DNA from: Plenodomus lindquistii
Lineage: Eukaryota > Ascomycota > Dothideomycetes > Pleosporales > Leptosphaeriaceae
Reading direction: 5' to 3'
Length of the DNA stretch: 64,000 nt
Assembly: GCA_025504975.1 (NCBI GenBank)
Contig: JANUWI010000001.1
Location: 4,154,001 to 4,218,000, forward strand
Shown piece after piece: positions 12,301-25,291 of this stretch. The translations under genes were made by a program, and so were the position numbers. Below the pieces are notes generated by a model that did not search any database, was not told where the DNA came from, and saw only the letters and a list, made by a program, of their open reading frames with translations. The number at the start of each line of letters is the position of its first letter. Position 1 is the stretch's first letter.

Positions 12301-12699
12301 AGAGCCGGGGACAGCGTCATAGGAATCAACAACCTGCGTTTGAGGTGGGAATTGCAGGTGACGAAGCTGCATCTTCGTGTTGCTTATTCTAGGGGCGATG
12401 GACGCTTGTGAAGGCCAATCCCGCTCGCGGCAATGGCTTCCCGCATGCAATCCTTTGCTTCGAGTTAGAGCGCGCTCAGCCTGCTGGCGACTTCACCTTT
12501 ACTTTGAATTTGAAACTCCGAAACGCCACAACGTTACTTGACTCGGGCTAAGAACTAATTCGCCCCTTCAGACTTCACTACAATCAGAGCAGTTGCTCCA
12601 GATCGAAGCGTCGAGCGACCCCGCTACCACCCATATCGATAGCCCAACCCCCACTACGTGACACCTACGATCCCAGAATTTCGGCCTTTCGCCGATATA
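9338..12699. other. long intergenic region upstream of GLT1
   Basis: 3.36 kb without a supported gene. Open frames at 10713-11378 (-) and 11307-12119 (+) overlap each other, are rich in Arg/Ser/Pro/Cys and look like no protein family, so they are probably chance frames in GC-rich DNA. The last 700 bp should contain the GLT1 promoter and leader. A GTAAGT sequence at about 12091-12096 could be the donor of a leader intron, but I see no convincing acceptor. Could also host a non-coding transcript. Confidence 0.45.
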
Positions 12700-15600
12700 A
12701 TGGGTCGGGTCTCTTTCACCGAGGATACAAAATTGCCACAGGATACGCAGATTGAAGAAGAGCATACATCGTCGGTGTTTGCTTATCAGGATGGCCCGGA
12801 GAACAAGTCCTGGGCGGGCGCCCTCCCCTTGAAGCAGGGTCTGTATGATCCCGAGCTCGAGAAGGATGCTTGCGGTGTCGGTTTCGCTGCGTGAGTGCCT
12901 CGACGAGTGGATTGCGCGTAATTGCGGAGGGCTAACATACGGTTAGCCACATCAAGGGTAAAGCCAGCCACAAGATTGTCTCCGATGGTAAGGATACTCG
13001 ACAAACTGCATAGTGAAGCAAGTTGCTAACAAATCGCTAGCGCGGTCTTTGCTGTGCAACATGACCCATCGGGGTGCCGTGGGTTCAGATGCACGAGACG
13101 GTGATGGTGCAGGTGTGATGACCTCCATCCCCCATCGATTCTTTCTCAAGGAGTTTGAGCGCGAGCAGGGATACAAGCTGCCTACACTTGGCCAGTATGC
13201 CACCGGTAACTTGTTCTTCAAGCCCGACGCCACTATTCTGGATGAGACCAAGGCCATGTTCGAGGACGTCGCCGACCAACTGGATCTGAGAGTGCTCGGA
13301 TGGCGAGTGGTACCCCGTGACTCTACTCTTCTTGGACCAGCGGCTCTATCACGAGAGCCCATTATTCTGCAGCCATTCGTCGTCTTGAAGACTGCTTACG
13401 GTGAAGGTCGGGAGCCAAAGCCTGACTTCCAGGAGAAGTACGACAACGGCTACTTCGAGCGACAGTTGTATGTCATGCGAAAGCGGGCTACACATGTCAT
13501 TGGACTTCACAACTGGTTTTATATCTGCTCCCTTTCGAACAAGAACATTGTCTACAAAGGACAGCTATCTCCAGTGCAAGTCTACGAATACTACCACGAT
13601 CTGGTCAATGTCGACTACGAGGGTCACTTTGCGCTTGTGCACTCTCGATTTTCGACAAACACATTCCCCAGTTGGGACCGTGCTCAGCCATTGCGGTGGG
13701 CAGCTCATAATGGTGAAATCAACACATTGCGCGGAAACAAGAACTGGATGCGAGCACGCGAGGGTGTCATGAAGTCCAGCTTGTTCGGCGAGGATCTCGA
13801 CATGATGTATCCCATTGTTGAGGATGGTGGATCTGACTCCGCGGCGTTCGACAACGTTCTGGAGCTGTTGACCATTAACGGTGTACTTTCTCTTCCTGAG
13901 GCAGTGATGCTCATGGTACCAGAGGCATGGCAAGGAAACCACACCATGGATCCTGCCAAACAGGCCTTTTACGAATGGGCTGCTTGCATGATGGAACCAT
14001 GGGATGGCCCAGCACTCTTCACATTCTCTGATGGACGTTACTGTGGCGCCAATCTTGACCGAAACGGTCTTCGCCCTTGCCGTTACTACATCACTGATGA
14101 TGATCGTATCGTCTGTGCCTCCGAGGTCGGTACCATCTCGATCGAACCTGAGCGAGTTGTCCAGAAGGGACGTCTCCAGCCCGGAAAGATGTTGCTTGTC
14201 GATACTGTCGCTGGACGCATTGTCGATGATGCCGAGCTGAAGCAGACCGTCTCTCAGCGCAACGACTTCCGTGCCTGGATCGAGAAGAACCTTCTTACAC
14301 TACCAAAAATTGTGGAGCAGGTTGCTGCTAAGGGTCTTGACTTATCTCTCACATTGGATGAGACCAAGCTACACGAGGACCCTAGGCTACGAGCCTTCGG
14401 TTACTCCCTTGAGCAAGTCAGTTTGCTTCTAGGTCCCATGGCTGCTGACTCCAAGGAGGCTCTTGGCTCCATGGGTAACGATGCTCCTCTTGCATGCTTG
14501 GCTACCCAACCTCGTCTGCCATACGAGTACTTCCGCCAGCTCTTCGCTCAGGTCACCAACCCTCCCATCGACCCTATCCGTGAGGCTATTGTCATGTCGT
14601 TGGAGGCTTACGTTGGACCTCAGGGCAATCTTTTGGAGATGGACGAATCACAATGTGGTCGCATGCTTTTGCCATCACCAGTCCTCTCTATCGAGGAATT
14701 CAAGGCCCTCACCAACACACAGACCCTGTACTCCGAATGGACAGTCAAGAGCATCGATATCACTTTCGCCAAGAGCGAGGGTGTCGAAGGTTATATGGCA
14801 GCCCTTGACCGCATCTGCGAAGAGGCATCAGAGGGTATCAAGGCCGGCGACAACATCATCGTTCTTACCGACCGCGCCGCATCTGCTAGCCGTGTTGCTG
14901 TATCAGCATGCTTGGCCACTGGTATGGTGCACCACCACCTTGTCCGCAACAAGTGGCGATCCAACGCCGCCCTTGTCGTCGAGACCGGAGAGGCCCGTGA
15001 GGTTCACCACATGTGTGTCCTCGTCGGCTATGGTGCTGACGCCGTCTGCCCATACCTGGCTATCGAGTGTATCCTGAAGATGCACCGTGAGGGTCTCATT
15101 CGCAAGAAGCTCACTCCTGAGCAGCTCATTGACAACTACAAGCACTCTTGCGACGGTGGTATCTTGAAGGTCATGAGCAAGATGGGTATCTCTACCATTC
15201 AATCATACAAGGGCGCCCAGATTTTCGAGGCCCTCGGTCTTGATGACACTGTCGTAGATCGTTGCTTCACTGGAACTGCATCCCGCATCAAGGGAATGAC
15301 CTTTGAGTTGATCGCTGAGGATGCATTCGCTCTCCACGAAAAGGGTTACCCATCCCGCCCTATTGTTGAGATTCCCGGTCTTGGCGAGACTGGTGAGTAC
15401 CACTGGCGTGACGGAGGCGAGCCTCACGTCAACGACCCCACTGCGATGGCCAACATCCAGGACGCCGTGCGCACCAAGAACGACAAGTCGTACGAGGCAT
15501 ACTCCATTGCTGAGTATGAGCGTATCAAGGACTGCACACTTCGTGGTCTTCTTGACTTCAACTTTGATGACCGCACACCCATACCCATCGACCAGGTCGA

Positions 15601-18600
15601 GCCATGGACTGACATCGTGCGCCGCTTCGTCACTGGTGCCATGTCTTACGGTTCCATCTCTATGGAGTCGCACTCTACCCTTGCTGTTGCTATGAACCGT
15701 CTCGGTGGTAAGTCCAACACTGGCGAGGGTGGTGAGGATCCTGAGCGCAGCTTGCGTATGGAGAACGGCGACACCATGCGCTCTGCCATCAAACAAATTG
15801 CTTCCGGACGTTTCGGTGTCACTTCCAACTACCTTGCCGATGCCGATGAGTTGCAAATCAAGATGGCCCAAGGTGCTAAGCCTGGTGAGGGTGGTGAGCT
15901 TCCCGGCCACAAGGTATCGGGCTCCATTGCTAAGACCCGTCACTCCACTCCTGGCGTCGGTCTCATTAGTCCTCCTCCTCACCACGACATTTACTCCATT
16001 GAGGATCTCAAGCAGTTGATCTACGATCTCAAGTGCTCCAACCCACGTGCTCGTGTCTCCGTCAAGCTCGTCTCCGAGACTGGTGTTGGTATCGTTGCTT
16101 CTGGTGTCGCCAAGGCCAAGGCCGATCACATCCTCATCTCTGGTCACGACGGTGGAACTGGTGCTTCTCGATGGACTGGTATCAAGTATGCCGGTCTTCC
16201 TTGGGAGCTGGGTCTTGCAGAGACGCATCAGACCTTGGTGCTCAACGACCTCCGTGGCCGTGTCATTGTCCAGACAGACGGTCAACTCCGTACTGGACGC
16301 GACGTCGCCATCGCCTGTCTACTTGGAGCTGAGGAGTGGGGTTTTGCTACCACTCCTTTGATCGCCATGGGCTGCATCATGATGAGGAAGTGCCGTAAGT
16401 ACTACGACATTGCTACTTTAAGACCATACGCTAACAAATGAACAACAGATCTTAACACCTGCCCCGTCGGTATCGCTACCCAGGATCCTGAGCTGAGGAA
16501 GAAGTTCAGCGGTACACCTGAGCACGTCATCAACTTCTTCTACTACATCGCCAACGAGCTCCGTGCCATTATGGCCAAGCTGGGATACCGTACCATCAAC
16601 GACATGGTCGGCCACTGCGAGAACCTTCGTATCCGCGATGACCTCCGTACACGCAAGACTGAGAACATCGACTTGTCCTTGATTCTCACACCAGCGCACA
16701 CCCTTCGCCCCGGTGTTGCTACGTTCAACGTCCGCAAGCAAGATCACCGTCTGCACGTCCGTCTGGACAACAAGCTCGTTGCAGAGTCTGAGCTTGCGCT
16801 TGAGAAGGGTCTTCCCGCTCGTATCGAGTGCGACGTCGTAAACACCGACCGTGCGCTTGGTGCCACCCTCTCCTACCACATCAGCAAGCGCTACGGTGAG
16901 GCTGGTCTGCCTCAAGACACCATCCACGTCAACATCCGCGGCTCCGCTGGTCAGTCGTTCGGTGCTTACTTAGCTCCTGGTGTCACCCTTGAGCTCGAAG
17001 GTGATGCCAATGACTACGTTGGCAAGGGTCTCTCTGGAGGTCGCCTGATCGTCTACCCTCCCCGCAACGCAGTCTACCGTGCCGAGGAGAACGTCCTGAT
17101 CGGTAACGTCTGCTTGTACGGTGCCACTCGCGGTACCTGCTTCTTCCGTGGTATCGCTGCCGAACGTTTCTGCGTCCGTAACTCCGGTGCTACAGCAGTT
17201 GTGGAGGGTGTTGGTGACCACGGCTGTGAGTACATGACTGGTGGTCGTGTGCTCGTCCTTGGATCTACCGGTCGCAACTTTGCCGCAGGTATGTCTGGAG
17301 GTATCGCGTACGTTCTCGACATACACCAGGACTTCGAGCAGAAGGTCAATCAGGAAATGGTTGAGCTATCTGGCATCGAGGAGCCAGAAGAGATCGCATA
17401 CGTACGTGGCCTCATTGAGGATCATCACCACTACACTGGCTCTGAGCTTGCTGCTCGCATCCTACTTGACTTCACGCGCGCTCTGCCCCGCTTTGTCAAG
17501 GTCATGCCCGTCGACTACAAGCGTGTCCTCATGGAGGAGAAGGCCAAGGCTGCCGAGAAGAAGAAGTCGGAGTACCCTCTTCCTCTTCTCGCCGGTAACC
17601 CCGTCCGCACCGCACACGAACACAGCCGCAAGTCTGAGGCCGACGCTGAAGCCAAGGACAAGAAGAAGAGCGACTTGCTCGACATTGAGGAGAGCGTCAC
17701 TGACGCCAAGGCCGAGAAGAAGAAGGCCCTCGTGCTTGACAAGACTCGCGGTTTCATGAAGTACCAGCGCCGCGCTGAGAAGTACCGCAACCCCAAGACA
17801 CGTACCCGTGACTGGGCCGAGCTTTCGCAGCGCCTGAACGAGGACGAGCTCAAGTACCAGTCTGCTCGTTGCATGGACTGTGGTGTGCCCTTCTGCCAGT
17901 CCGATACTGGTTGCCCTAGTAAGTATTGGCAAATCATCAGTTTACCTTTCGAGCCTTGTGTACTGACAATCAACAGTCTCCAATATCATTCCCAAATGGA
18001 ATGAATTAGTATTTCAGGGCCAATGGCGTGATGCTTTGAACCGCCTCTTGATGACAAACAACTTCCCAGAATTCACCGGCCGAGTCTGCCCTGCTCCTTG
18101 CGAGGGTGCTTGCGTTCTGGGCATCAATGAGGACCCCGTGGGCATCAAGTCTATCGAGTGCGCTATTATTGATCGTGGCTTCGAGAAGGGCTGGATGGTA
18201 CCAACACCACCCCAGAACCGCTCTGGCAAGACCGTTGCCATTATCGGATCTGGCCCTGCTGGTCTTGCTTGCGCTGATCAGCTCAACAAGGCTGGTCACA
18301 CAGTCACCGTCTTTGAGCGCGCGGACCGCTGCGGTGGCCTCCTCATGTACGGTATCCCCAACATGAAGCTCGACAAGAAGGTCGTCCAGCGCCGTATAGA
18401 CTTCATGGCTGCTGAGGGCGTCCAATTCAAGAACGGCGTCACCGTTGGCGAAGAAGGTCAGACCAACCTCGACAAGCTGCGTGGCGAGTACGACGCCGTC
18501 GTCTTCGCCACTGGTGCTACTGTCGCCCGTGACTTGCCAATTCCCAACCGCAACCTGGACGGCATCCACTACGCCATGCAATTCTTGCACAAGAACACCA

Positions 18601-19349
18601 AGTCGCTACTTGACTCCGAGCTCGCTGACGAAGCCTACATCTCGGCCAAGGACAAGCATGTTGTTGTTATTGGTGGTGGTGATACCGGTAACGATTGTAT
18701 CGGTACTTCAGTTCGTCACGGCGCCAAGTCGGTCGTCAACTTCGAGTTGCTGCCCCAGCCACCGGCAGAGCGTGCTCGCGACAACCCATGGCCACAATGG
18801 CCTCGTATCTTCCGTACCGACTACGGCCACAACGAGGTTAAGACTCACATGGGCAAGGACCCTCGAGAGTACTGCGTCATGTCCAAAGACTTCGTCGATG
18901 ATGGAAGTGGCAAGGTCAAGGGCATCAACACCGTCCGTGTCGAGTGGACCAAATCTGCCAGCGGCGGTTGGGACATGAAGCATATCGAGGGTAGCGAGCA
19001 GTTCTTCCCAGCTGATCTCGTTCTCTTGTCCATGGGTTTCCTTGGACCAGAACAGCGTGTCATGAGCAACATCGTCGAACTCGACGGTCGCAAGAACATC
19101 AAGACCCCACCAGGCCACTACAATACCAACCTTGCTGGTGTCTTCGCTGCTGGTGATTGCCGCCGCGGTCAATCACTCATTGTCTGGGGTATCAACGAGG
19201 GTCGCCAGTGCGCTCGCGATGTTGACTCCTTCTTGACTGGATACGGTACTTCGCTCCCAGTCACTGGTGGTATTGTCAAGCGCCCCCAGTATGACGCCTT
19301 GAACGCTCCTGTCGGCGCACCCGCGCCCAAGATTGCGGTCACCGCGTAG
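12700..19349 (+). CDS. GLT1: NADH-dependent glutamate synthase (GOGAT), fused large and small subunits
   Basis: Five exons: 12700-12890, 12947-12987, 13041-16394, 16449-17918, 17977-19349 (2142 aa), the usual size for the fused fungal/plant enzyme. It makes two glutamates from glutamine and 2-oxoglutarate. Order of domains: a propeptide of about 57 residues ending before Cys58 (DACGVGF), the expected N-terminal nucleophile of the class II glutaminase domain; the central domain; the FMN-binding synthase domain (about 850-1240) with the [3Fe-4S] motif C-x5-C-x4-C (GCIMMRKCHLNTC, about 1190), which spans intron 3; the glutamate-synthase C-terminal beta-helix; a Lys-rich linker (about 1550); then the small-subunit part with MDCGVPFCQ...GCP cysteines, FAD site IIGSGPAGLACADQL (about 1771) and NADH site VIGGGDTGNDC (about 1914). 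An ATG 14 codons upstream (12658) is in frame; 12700 is preferred for the propeptide length. Confidence 0.97.
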
Positions 19350-20168
19350 ATGATGTTACGGTCTATCGGATGTATGCACAGTTTCAAGAATCATATTTCA
19401 CGACACGGGTTTGAGGGAAGGCTAAGAGAATAAGGTTCAGTAAAGAGGAAGAACTTTACAGGCGTTTAAATTTTGCTGCATAGGTGTTCTCTCGTTTACC
19501 TGCAAGATACCTTTTCAGTGTGCGGAGTCGTCAGGGAGGCATTTGCAGTGCACATTGCTTTAGTATAACTTTTCTTTTCGCAACCAATTTGTATAAATAT
19601 GCGAATGATATAATGTACTTCATACCAATTCAATGGTTACTGTGATCGGACCTTATTGCGATCCGTAAATCTTTCTTATGATACTATCAACTTGAAGCTC
19701 TCATAATCAGCTCGTAATTTCGGATGCACCGTCAATTATAAAGATCCTGAAAATAGAAAGTAGTATTCAAAGAGGATTATAGCACAGCTAAAGAGGCAGT
19801 ATATCCAGTTGTATGCTCTATAATTCTGTAAGATATCGCCGTTCACGTCTCGCAACATCATGTCGTGCTCTATCTGTGGGGTATTCACATCTTTACTCCG
19901 TGTTCCTAACATGTATGCACAATAACAGACCTGCTGCATCGTAGGTACAAGTAATGCACCTACTCGGAAGTGGGCCGAGCATCCCTCGGATGAGAGAGCA
20001 GTTCGCTGACGCTCGCCTCGCCAAAATTCAGGGCGTGGGAGAGCTAGCACAAGTGACGTCACACGCTTCTGGACCCAACATTGCCCACACCCATCACTCA
20101 CGCACCGTGGGGATCTACAATGCTCGGCGTATTTTTGGAGATGCATCGATAGTAACGGGTGCGTGAAC
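19350..20168. other. intergenic: GLT1 3' flank / YME2 promoter
   Basis: 819 bp, no supported gene. The stretch from about 19380 to 19830 is clearly A/T-richer than the rest of the neighbourhood, as expected for a terminator/3' UTR region. The open frame at 19736-20182 (-) has no family resemblance. Confidence 0.5.
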
Positions 20169-22811
20169 ATGTATCCACGCACAGGCTGGCATCATGCTGG
20201 CGGACGTCCACTGCGGGGTCATACAAGGTAGGAATATTCGGCAATCAGGTGGCCACAGGCTTCGAACAGGCACATACTGACACAACACAGAATCGCCATT
20301 CCAAGATCAAATGAGCTTAGTAGAGTCTCAGCTATAGCCTCTGTGAGGCCATGGACCGTCCCAGCTCGCTTCAACTCTTTGCAAGCAGGCGAAGACAAGA
20401 CAGGACACATTAATGCAGGAGCCAACGAGGGCATCCTCTTCTTCAACAATGTCTTCCCTATCCAGATACGCAAGGTCATGGGTCTTCCCGTACCCAAGTT
20501 TCTGGATAGACTTATTAGTCCCTCCATGTCAGGGACTGATCCAAATGCTGTCATCCAAAGGCTCAACGCCAAACGTAACCTACAGATCACCGCCACCGAG
20601 GTTCTGCCACGCATGAGAGAAGGCGGAGCATTCGTCAAATTTACGTATGATGGAAGCACAACCTCTTCCGAGATTGAAAAAGCATTGCAACAGTACTTAA
20701 GAGATGAACCTGTTAAGCCATGGTGGAGTCCATGGCGCCGCATGCGTGCGAAAGTTGTGAAGGGCCGTCCATGGGTAGAGGATCTAATGCGGCTGCCAGC
20801 AACAAGACTACGAGTCGAGTTCATCTCTGGAGAACCAGGTGCGCCACCCACCGAAGCTGTGGAACTCAGCCAAGAAGAGCTCTTCCAATTCTTTCGACCA
20901 TACGGCAAGCTAGGAGACATTGTTATGCAACCTCCAGATTCAAAAGTCCTACCAAAGTTTGCGTATCTGGACTACTCCAGCATCGGTAAAGCTATCATGG
21001 CGAAGAACTGTATGCATGGCTATCTAGTTTCGGAAGCTGAAGGAGGTGGCAAGAAGGGGACGATCTTGAGACTGAAGTATGAGCAGAAGATCAAACCAAA
21101 GTATGTCAGGGATTGGATCTTTGGTCATCCTAGAATCATAATTCCGATCGTAGCTGCTCTGATAGCTGGTACCGTCGCCATCGTATTCGACCCGTAAGTA
21201 TACTACAGCCCCTGATTGTACCCCTTCTGACACAGATGTAGTATCCGTACATTCTTCGTCAAGGCTCACATTACGAGAAACTTCCACTTTGAGGACAACA
21301 AGTGGTACAAATGGATCAAAGGCTATGCCACCAACATCATTCACGGCGGCAAACACGATGATGATGATGGCAGTAGCGTTATCTGGGATGACCGCAAGGG
21401 TAACATCGAGCAGATCAAGACGTGGCTCATGGAGACTGCCGACACTTTTATCATCGTACAGGGCCCTCGCGGCTCCGGCAAGCGCGAACTTGTAGTCGAC
21501 CAGGCTCTGCAGGACACTAAGCTCAAGCTCGTGCTTGACTGCAAGCCTATCCAAGAAGCACGTGGCGAAAGTGCCACCATCAATGCTGCTGCACTTTCTG
21601 TTGGATACAGGCCCGTATTTTCCTGGATGAACAGCATCAGCGGTATGATTGACATGGCTGCACAAGGTGCTACAGGTGTGAAGACGGGCTTCTCTGAGAC
21701 ACTCGACTCGCAGCTCAGCAAGATTTGGAATACTACGACTGCAGCTCTGCGGCAGATTGCCTTGGATACCAGGCACAAGAACGACAAGGATGCTCATCTA
21801 GGTGATGATGAGTGGCTCGAGGCGCATCCCGAACGCCGGCCCATCGTTGTCATTGACAATTTTCTGCACAAGAGCCAAGAGGGAGGCATTGTCTACGATA
21901 AGATTGCTGAGTGGGCTGCACGTCTTACGACCACCAATGTCGCCCACGTCGTTTTCCTGACAAATGATGTCGCTTTCAGCAAGTCACTGTCCAAGGCTTT
22001 GCCCGATCGCGTCTTCCGCCAAATCTCGCTCTCAGACTGTAGCCCTGAGGTGGCCAAACGCTTCGTCGTGAACCACTTGGACGCAGATGTCGAGGATGAT
22101 CCTATGCCCAAGGATGGGTCACCCAAGAAGCTACCATCTGAGCACCGAACCGACCTTGACGAGCTGGACACATGCATTGATCTGTTAGGTGGGCGTCTCA
22201 CAGATTTGGAGTTCCTGGCAAGGAGGATCAAGACCGGTGAGACACCTACCAAGGCAGTTCGCGAAATCATCGACCAATCCGCATCTGAGATACTTAAGAT
22301 GTACATTTTTGGCGCAGAAGATGAGGGCAGCAACCGTCAGTGGAACGCAGAGCAGGCATGGCTGCTCATCAAGACACTTGCACAAAAGGAGACTCTGCGA
22401 TACAATGAGGTTTTGCTTGACGACATACTAAAAACTGGCGGCGAGTCTGTGCTGCGCGCTCTGGAGCAAGCTGAGCTCATCTCGATTGAGTCGGGTCCCA
22501 ATGGCAGGCCATCCATGATCAAGCCGGGCAAGCCCGTCTACTTGTCTGCGTTCAAACGGTTGACGGAGGACAAGGTGCTCAAGAGCCGTCTGGATCTTGC
22601 CATCTTGACAAACCTGTCCAAGATTGAGAATGCGACTATTGACAAGTGCGAGAACGAGCTGCTGTTGCTGAGCCAGCTGAAGAGTCAGCCTGCACAGACG
22701 ACAGGACGAGTGAATTATCTCTTGACGAAGATGATGACGAGTCAGAACAAGGTGGAGAAGTATGAGGTGGAGATGAAGGGGTTGAAGAAGGTGCTTGGGG
22801 ACGAGTATTAG
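20169..22811 (+). CDS. YME2: mitochondrial escape protein 2 (Yme2/Rna12 family)
   Basis: Three exons: 20169-20227, 20291-21193, 21242-22811 (843 aa). Inner-membrane protein needed for mitochondrial nucleoid structure; loss in yeast raises mtDNA escape. Visible features: an Arg-rich N-terminus without acidic residues (MYPRTGWHHAGGRPLRGHTR) suited to mitochondrial import; an RRM-like domain at about 192-280; a single membrane segment (IIIPIVAALIAGTVAIVF, about 300-320); then a P-loop domain with Walker A GPRGSGKREL (about 394) and a Walker-B-like RRPIVVIDNF. The first exon was chosen because its ATG, a GTAGGA donor and an ACACAG acceptor join in frame; no ATG precedes the conserved region in exon 2's own frame before a stop. 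The 48-bp second intron lies right after the membrane segment. Confidence 0.88.
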
Positions 22812-23433
22812 ATTTGAGGATGTATGTTGGATGATGAAGGCTATTTTGGATAAGAGTGTCGTGCTATGTATAATGATACCATCTCCTGTCGATTAACAAC
22901 GGAACATGGCCACAGCATGGACAAATTTGTTACGCCATTTGCCCCCCGCCTGTTCGGCATGAGAGCCGTGCCGCGTCTCTGATTGGCCATGGGGCTCTAC
23001 TCGGATGACCATAGCACCATGTGTGCGGAGACAAGTGTGATCAAGCGTGTGGTGAATGCAGTCAGCACTTCTCCGCAAGAACAAATGGCGCCTAGTGTGG
23101 CCAGCCCCAGCAACCTCGACGCAGGTCTGACATCATCAGCGGCAGGGCGCGCATAGGGTTACGGTAGAGTAGTACACGGTAGAGTAGCAGGCGAGGACAC
23201 CACCGAGGTCGGGCGGGTGTCGGTTTGAATCCGTCCAGCCGAAGCTTTGGCCGCCCTGCCAACAACGGCAACGCAACCTCACAAAGCTCCATCCCAGTGC
23301 CGCGTTTTTCCCTCGTTGCGACCTTTGCCATTGCGCACCACCACCCACCCGTTCCTCTTCGCCCGTCGTATCCTTTTCTCGTCTTTGCTCGCCCCGCTGA
23401 TTCTTGCTGCCGAGGCCCCGATTCCCAGCGCAA
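22812..23433. other. intergenic: YME2 3' flank / ADK1 promoter
   Basis: 622 bp without a supported gene. Two copies of CGGTAGAGTAG lie within 25 bp (about 23161-23185). The last 150 bp before ADK1 are strongly C/T-rich. Confidence 0.5.
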
Positions 23434-24483
23434 ATGGCTCCCACTACAGACCCCGTCGTCGACGACCTGAAGAGCACCGTCTCGAGGCTGGAACAGCGCA
23501 TCGCCGAGTTGGAGAAGAGACTGAGCGGACATGGCGGCAGTGCGCCGGCAGCGTCGGAAAGCGTGCGGATGATTCTGATGGGGCCTCCCGGTGCTGGTGC
23601 GTGGCCTTGCGCGAAGTGGGATGAATATGGATGTGATGTGGCTTACATGAGAGTGCAGGCAAGGGCACCCAGGCGCCGCGAATCAAGGACAAGTTCTGCG
23701 CATGCCATTTGGTACGTCTTATCCGGCCTGCAAATGCACTGCTGAGGGGGCGTGCCGCGAATCGAGGATACAGATTGCTGACAGACTGCATTAGGCCACC
23801 GGAGACATGCTGCGCGCGCAAGTCGCGGCCAAGACGCCGCTTGGCCGGGAAGCGAAGAAGATTATGGATGCGGGCGGTCTGGTTAGCGACGAGATCATGG
23901 TCAACATGATCAAGACCGAGCTCGAGAGCAACAACGAGTGCAGCAAAGGGTATGCTGGCAGGATTTTTTACGCGCATATCTCGTATCATGATAACAGGCC
24001 CACTGACAATTTCCCCACAGTTTCATCCTCGACGGCTTCCCCCGCACAGTTACCCAAGCCGAGAAGCTCGACGGCATGCTCGAAGCCACCAAGAAGCCCC
24101 TTCAGCACGCCATCGAACTGCAAATCGACGACGGCCTCCTCGTCTCCCGTATCACCGGCCGCCTCGTCCACCCCGCCTCTGGCCGTTCGTACCACAAGAT
24201 CTTCAACCCACCTAAGGCCCCAATGACCGACGACGTCACCGGCGAGCCCCTGATCCAGCGCTCAGACGACAACGAGGACACCCTCAAGAAGCGCCTGTCA
24301 ACCTACCACGCCCAGACTGCGCCCGTCGTTGCGTATTACCAGAAGACCGGCATCTGGAAACCCATTGATGCGAGTCAAGATCCGGGACAGGTGTGGAAGA
24401 GCTTACTCAAGATCTTCGACGACAAGGCGTTGGTCGCGGGACGATCCGGGAGCTTGTTGAACAAGATCGGGCTTAAGAACTAA
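23434..24483 (+). CDS. ADK1: adenylate kinase
   Basis: Four exons: 23434-23596, 23659-23711, 23795-23949, 24021-24483 (277 aa). Interconverts ATP + AMP and 2 ADP in the cytosol and intermembrane space. The P-loop GPPGAGKGTQAP is split by intron 1 (after GAG). Exon 3 supplies the AMP-binding ATGDMLRAQVAAKT; exon 4 the FILDGFPRT motif, the LID region (GRLVHPASGRSYHKIFNPPK, long type) and conserved Arg of RSDDNEDTLKKRL. The protein has an N-terminal extension of about 45 residues with a short coiled-coil look (LKSTVSRLEQRIAELEKRL) compared with yeast Adk1; this is often seen in filamentous ascomycetes. Introns are 62, 83 and 71 bp, all in frame. Confidence 0.95.
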
Positions 24484-25291
24484 GCGCATCAAGGTCGCTT
24501 GACCCAGATGCTGGTTTTGAAAGAGCTAGACATGAACGAGGGATGGGTTTACGTGACAGGTCTGCGCCGGGTACAATACACTCGGTGCGATTCTACGAAT
24601 CTTGGTCAATGCGTCATGTTCTGGAGCTTCTTGTGTCAAAAGTGTTCAACCATTTTTTCCCCATGCTGCTTTGCGCGTTCGGTATGGAAGGATTGGGAAT
24701 GCACATATATAACGGATGGAGGGTTCCCAACTTTGTACTTGTACAGATGCATAAGGGTCGGGCGAGAGTGATTGGCGTGGATCGCTCGGAGTCGGTTTTG
24801 AATTACGCTTCCTACCGAGATCTAGCTTTGAACCACGACTGAAGTCTGCCATGTCGTGTTTGAAGTATTCATGCCTTCGACCTGGACCTGACTAATTTGA
24901 ACATGCTGCATGAAACCCATGTCAACGTGTAAAGTGAACGAGCAGCCCCAGTGTCCCATTTGTAGTTACCTAAGCCCTCCACGTGCTCAAGTAGTGTCTC
25001 TGAATAAATGCGCTCATTACTACAACGTGGTAACAACGTGAGCCAGCCAGACCTCGGCGTTAGTTGGTTAGCGCTACCCTACCTCCGGACCATCCAAACT
25101 CGACGTCTCGCAAAAAGTAACCCAGCATCGCAACAAAGGGGCTAATCTCACAACCTCTGCGCAATTCTCCTCCACATACTCTATACGGCATCCATCCAAC
25201 AACCGATCTTCGTGCTTGATTGTGCGTCACACCAATCGCCTTGAAAGTCGCAGCATCGAAGACGGCGCACAGCGCATCATAGACGTCCAAC
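24484..25291. other. intergenic: ADK1 3' flank / BET1 promoter
   Basis: 808 bp without a supported gene. Nothing specific recognised. Confidence 0.5.

Noticed and set aside
15203..16285. Open frame of 360 codons opposite GLT1
   Set aside because: Shadow of a strongly biased coding sequence; no family resemblance.
23205..23240. tRNA-like B box (GGTTTGAATCC) upstream of ADK1
   Set aside because: The T-stem does not pair properly and no D-arm, anticodon arm or acceptor stem fits; not a tRNA gene.
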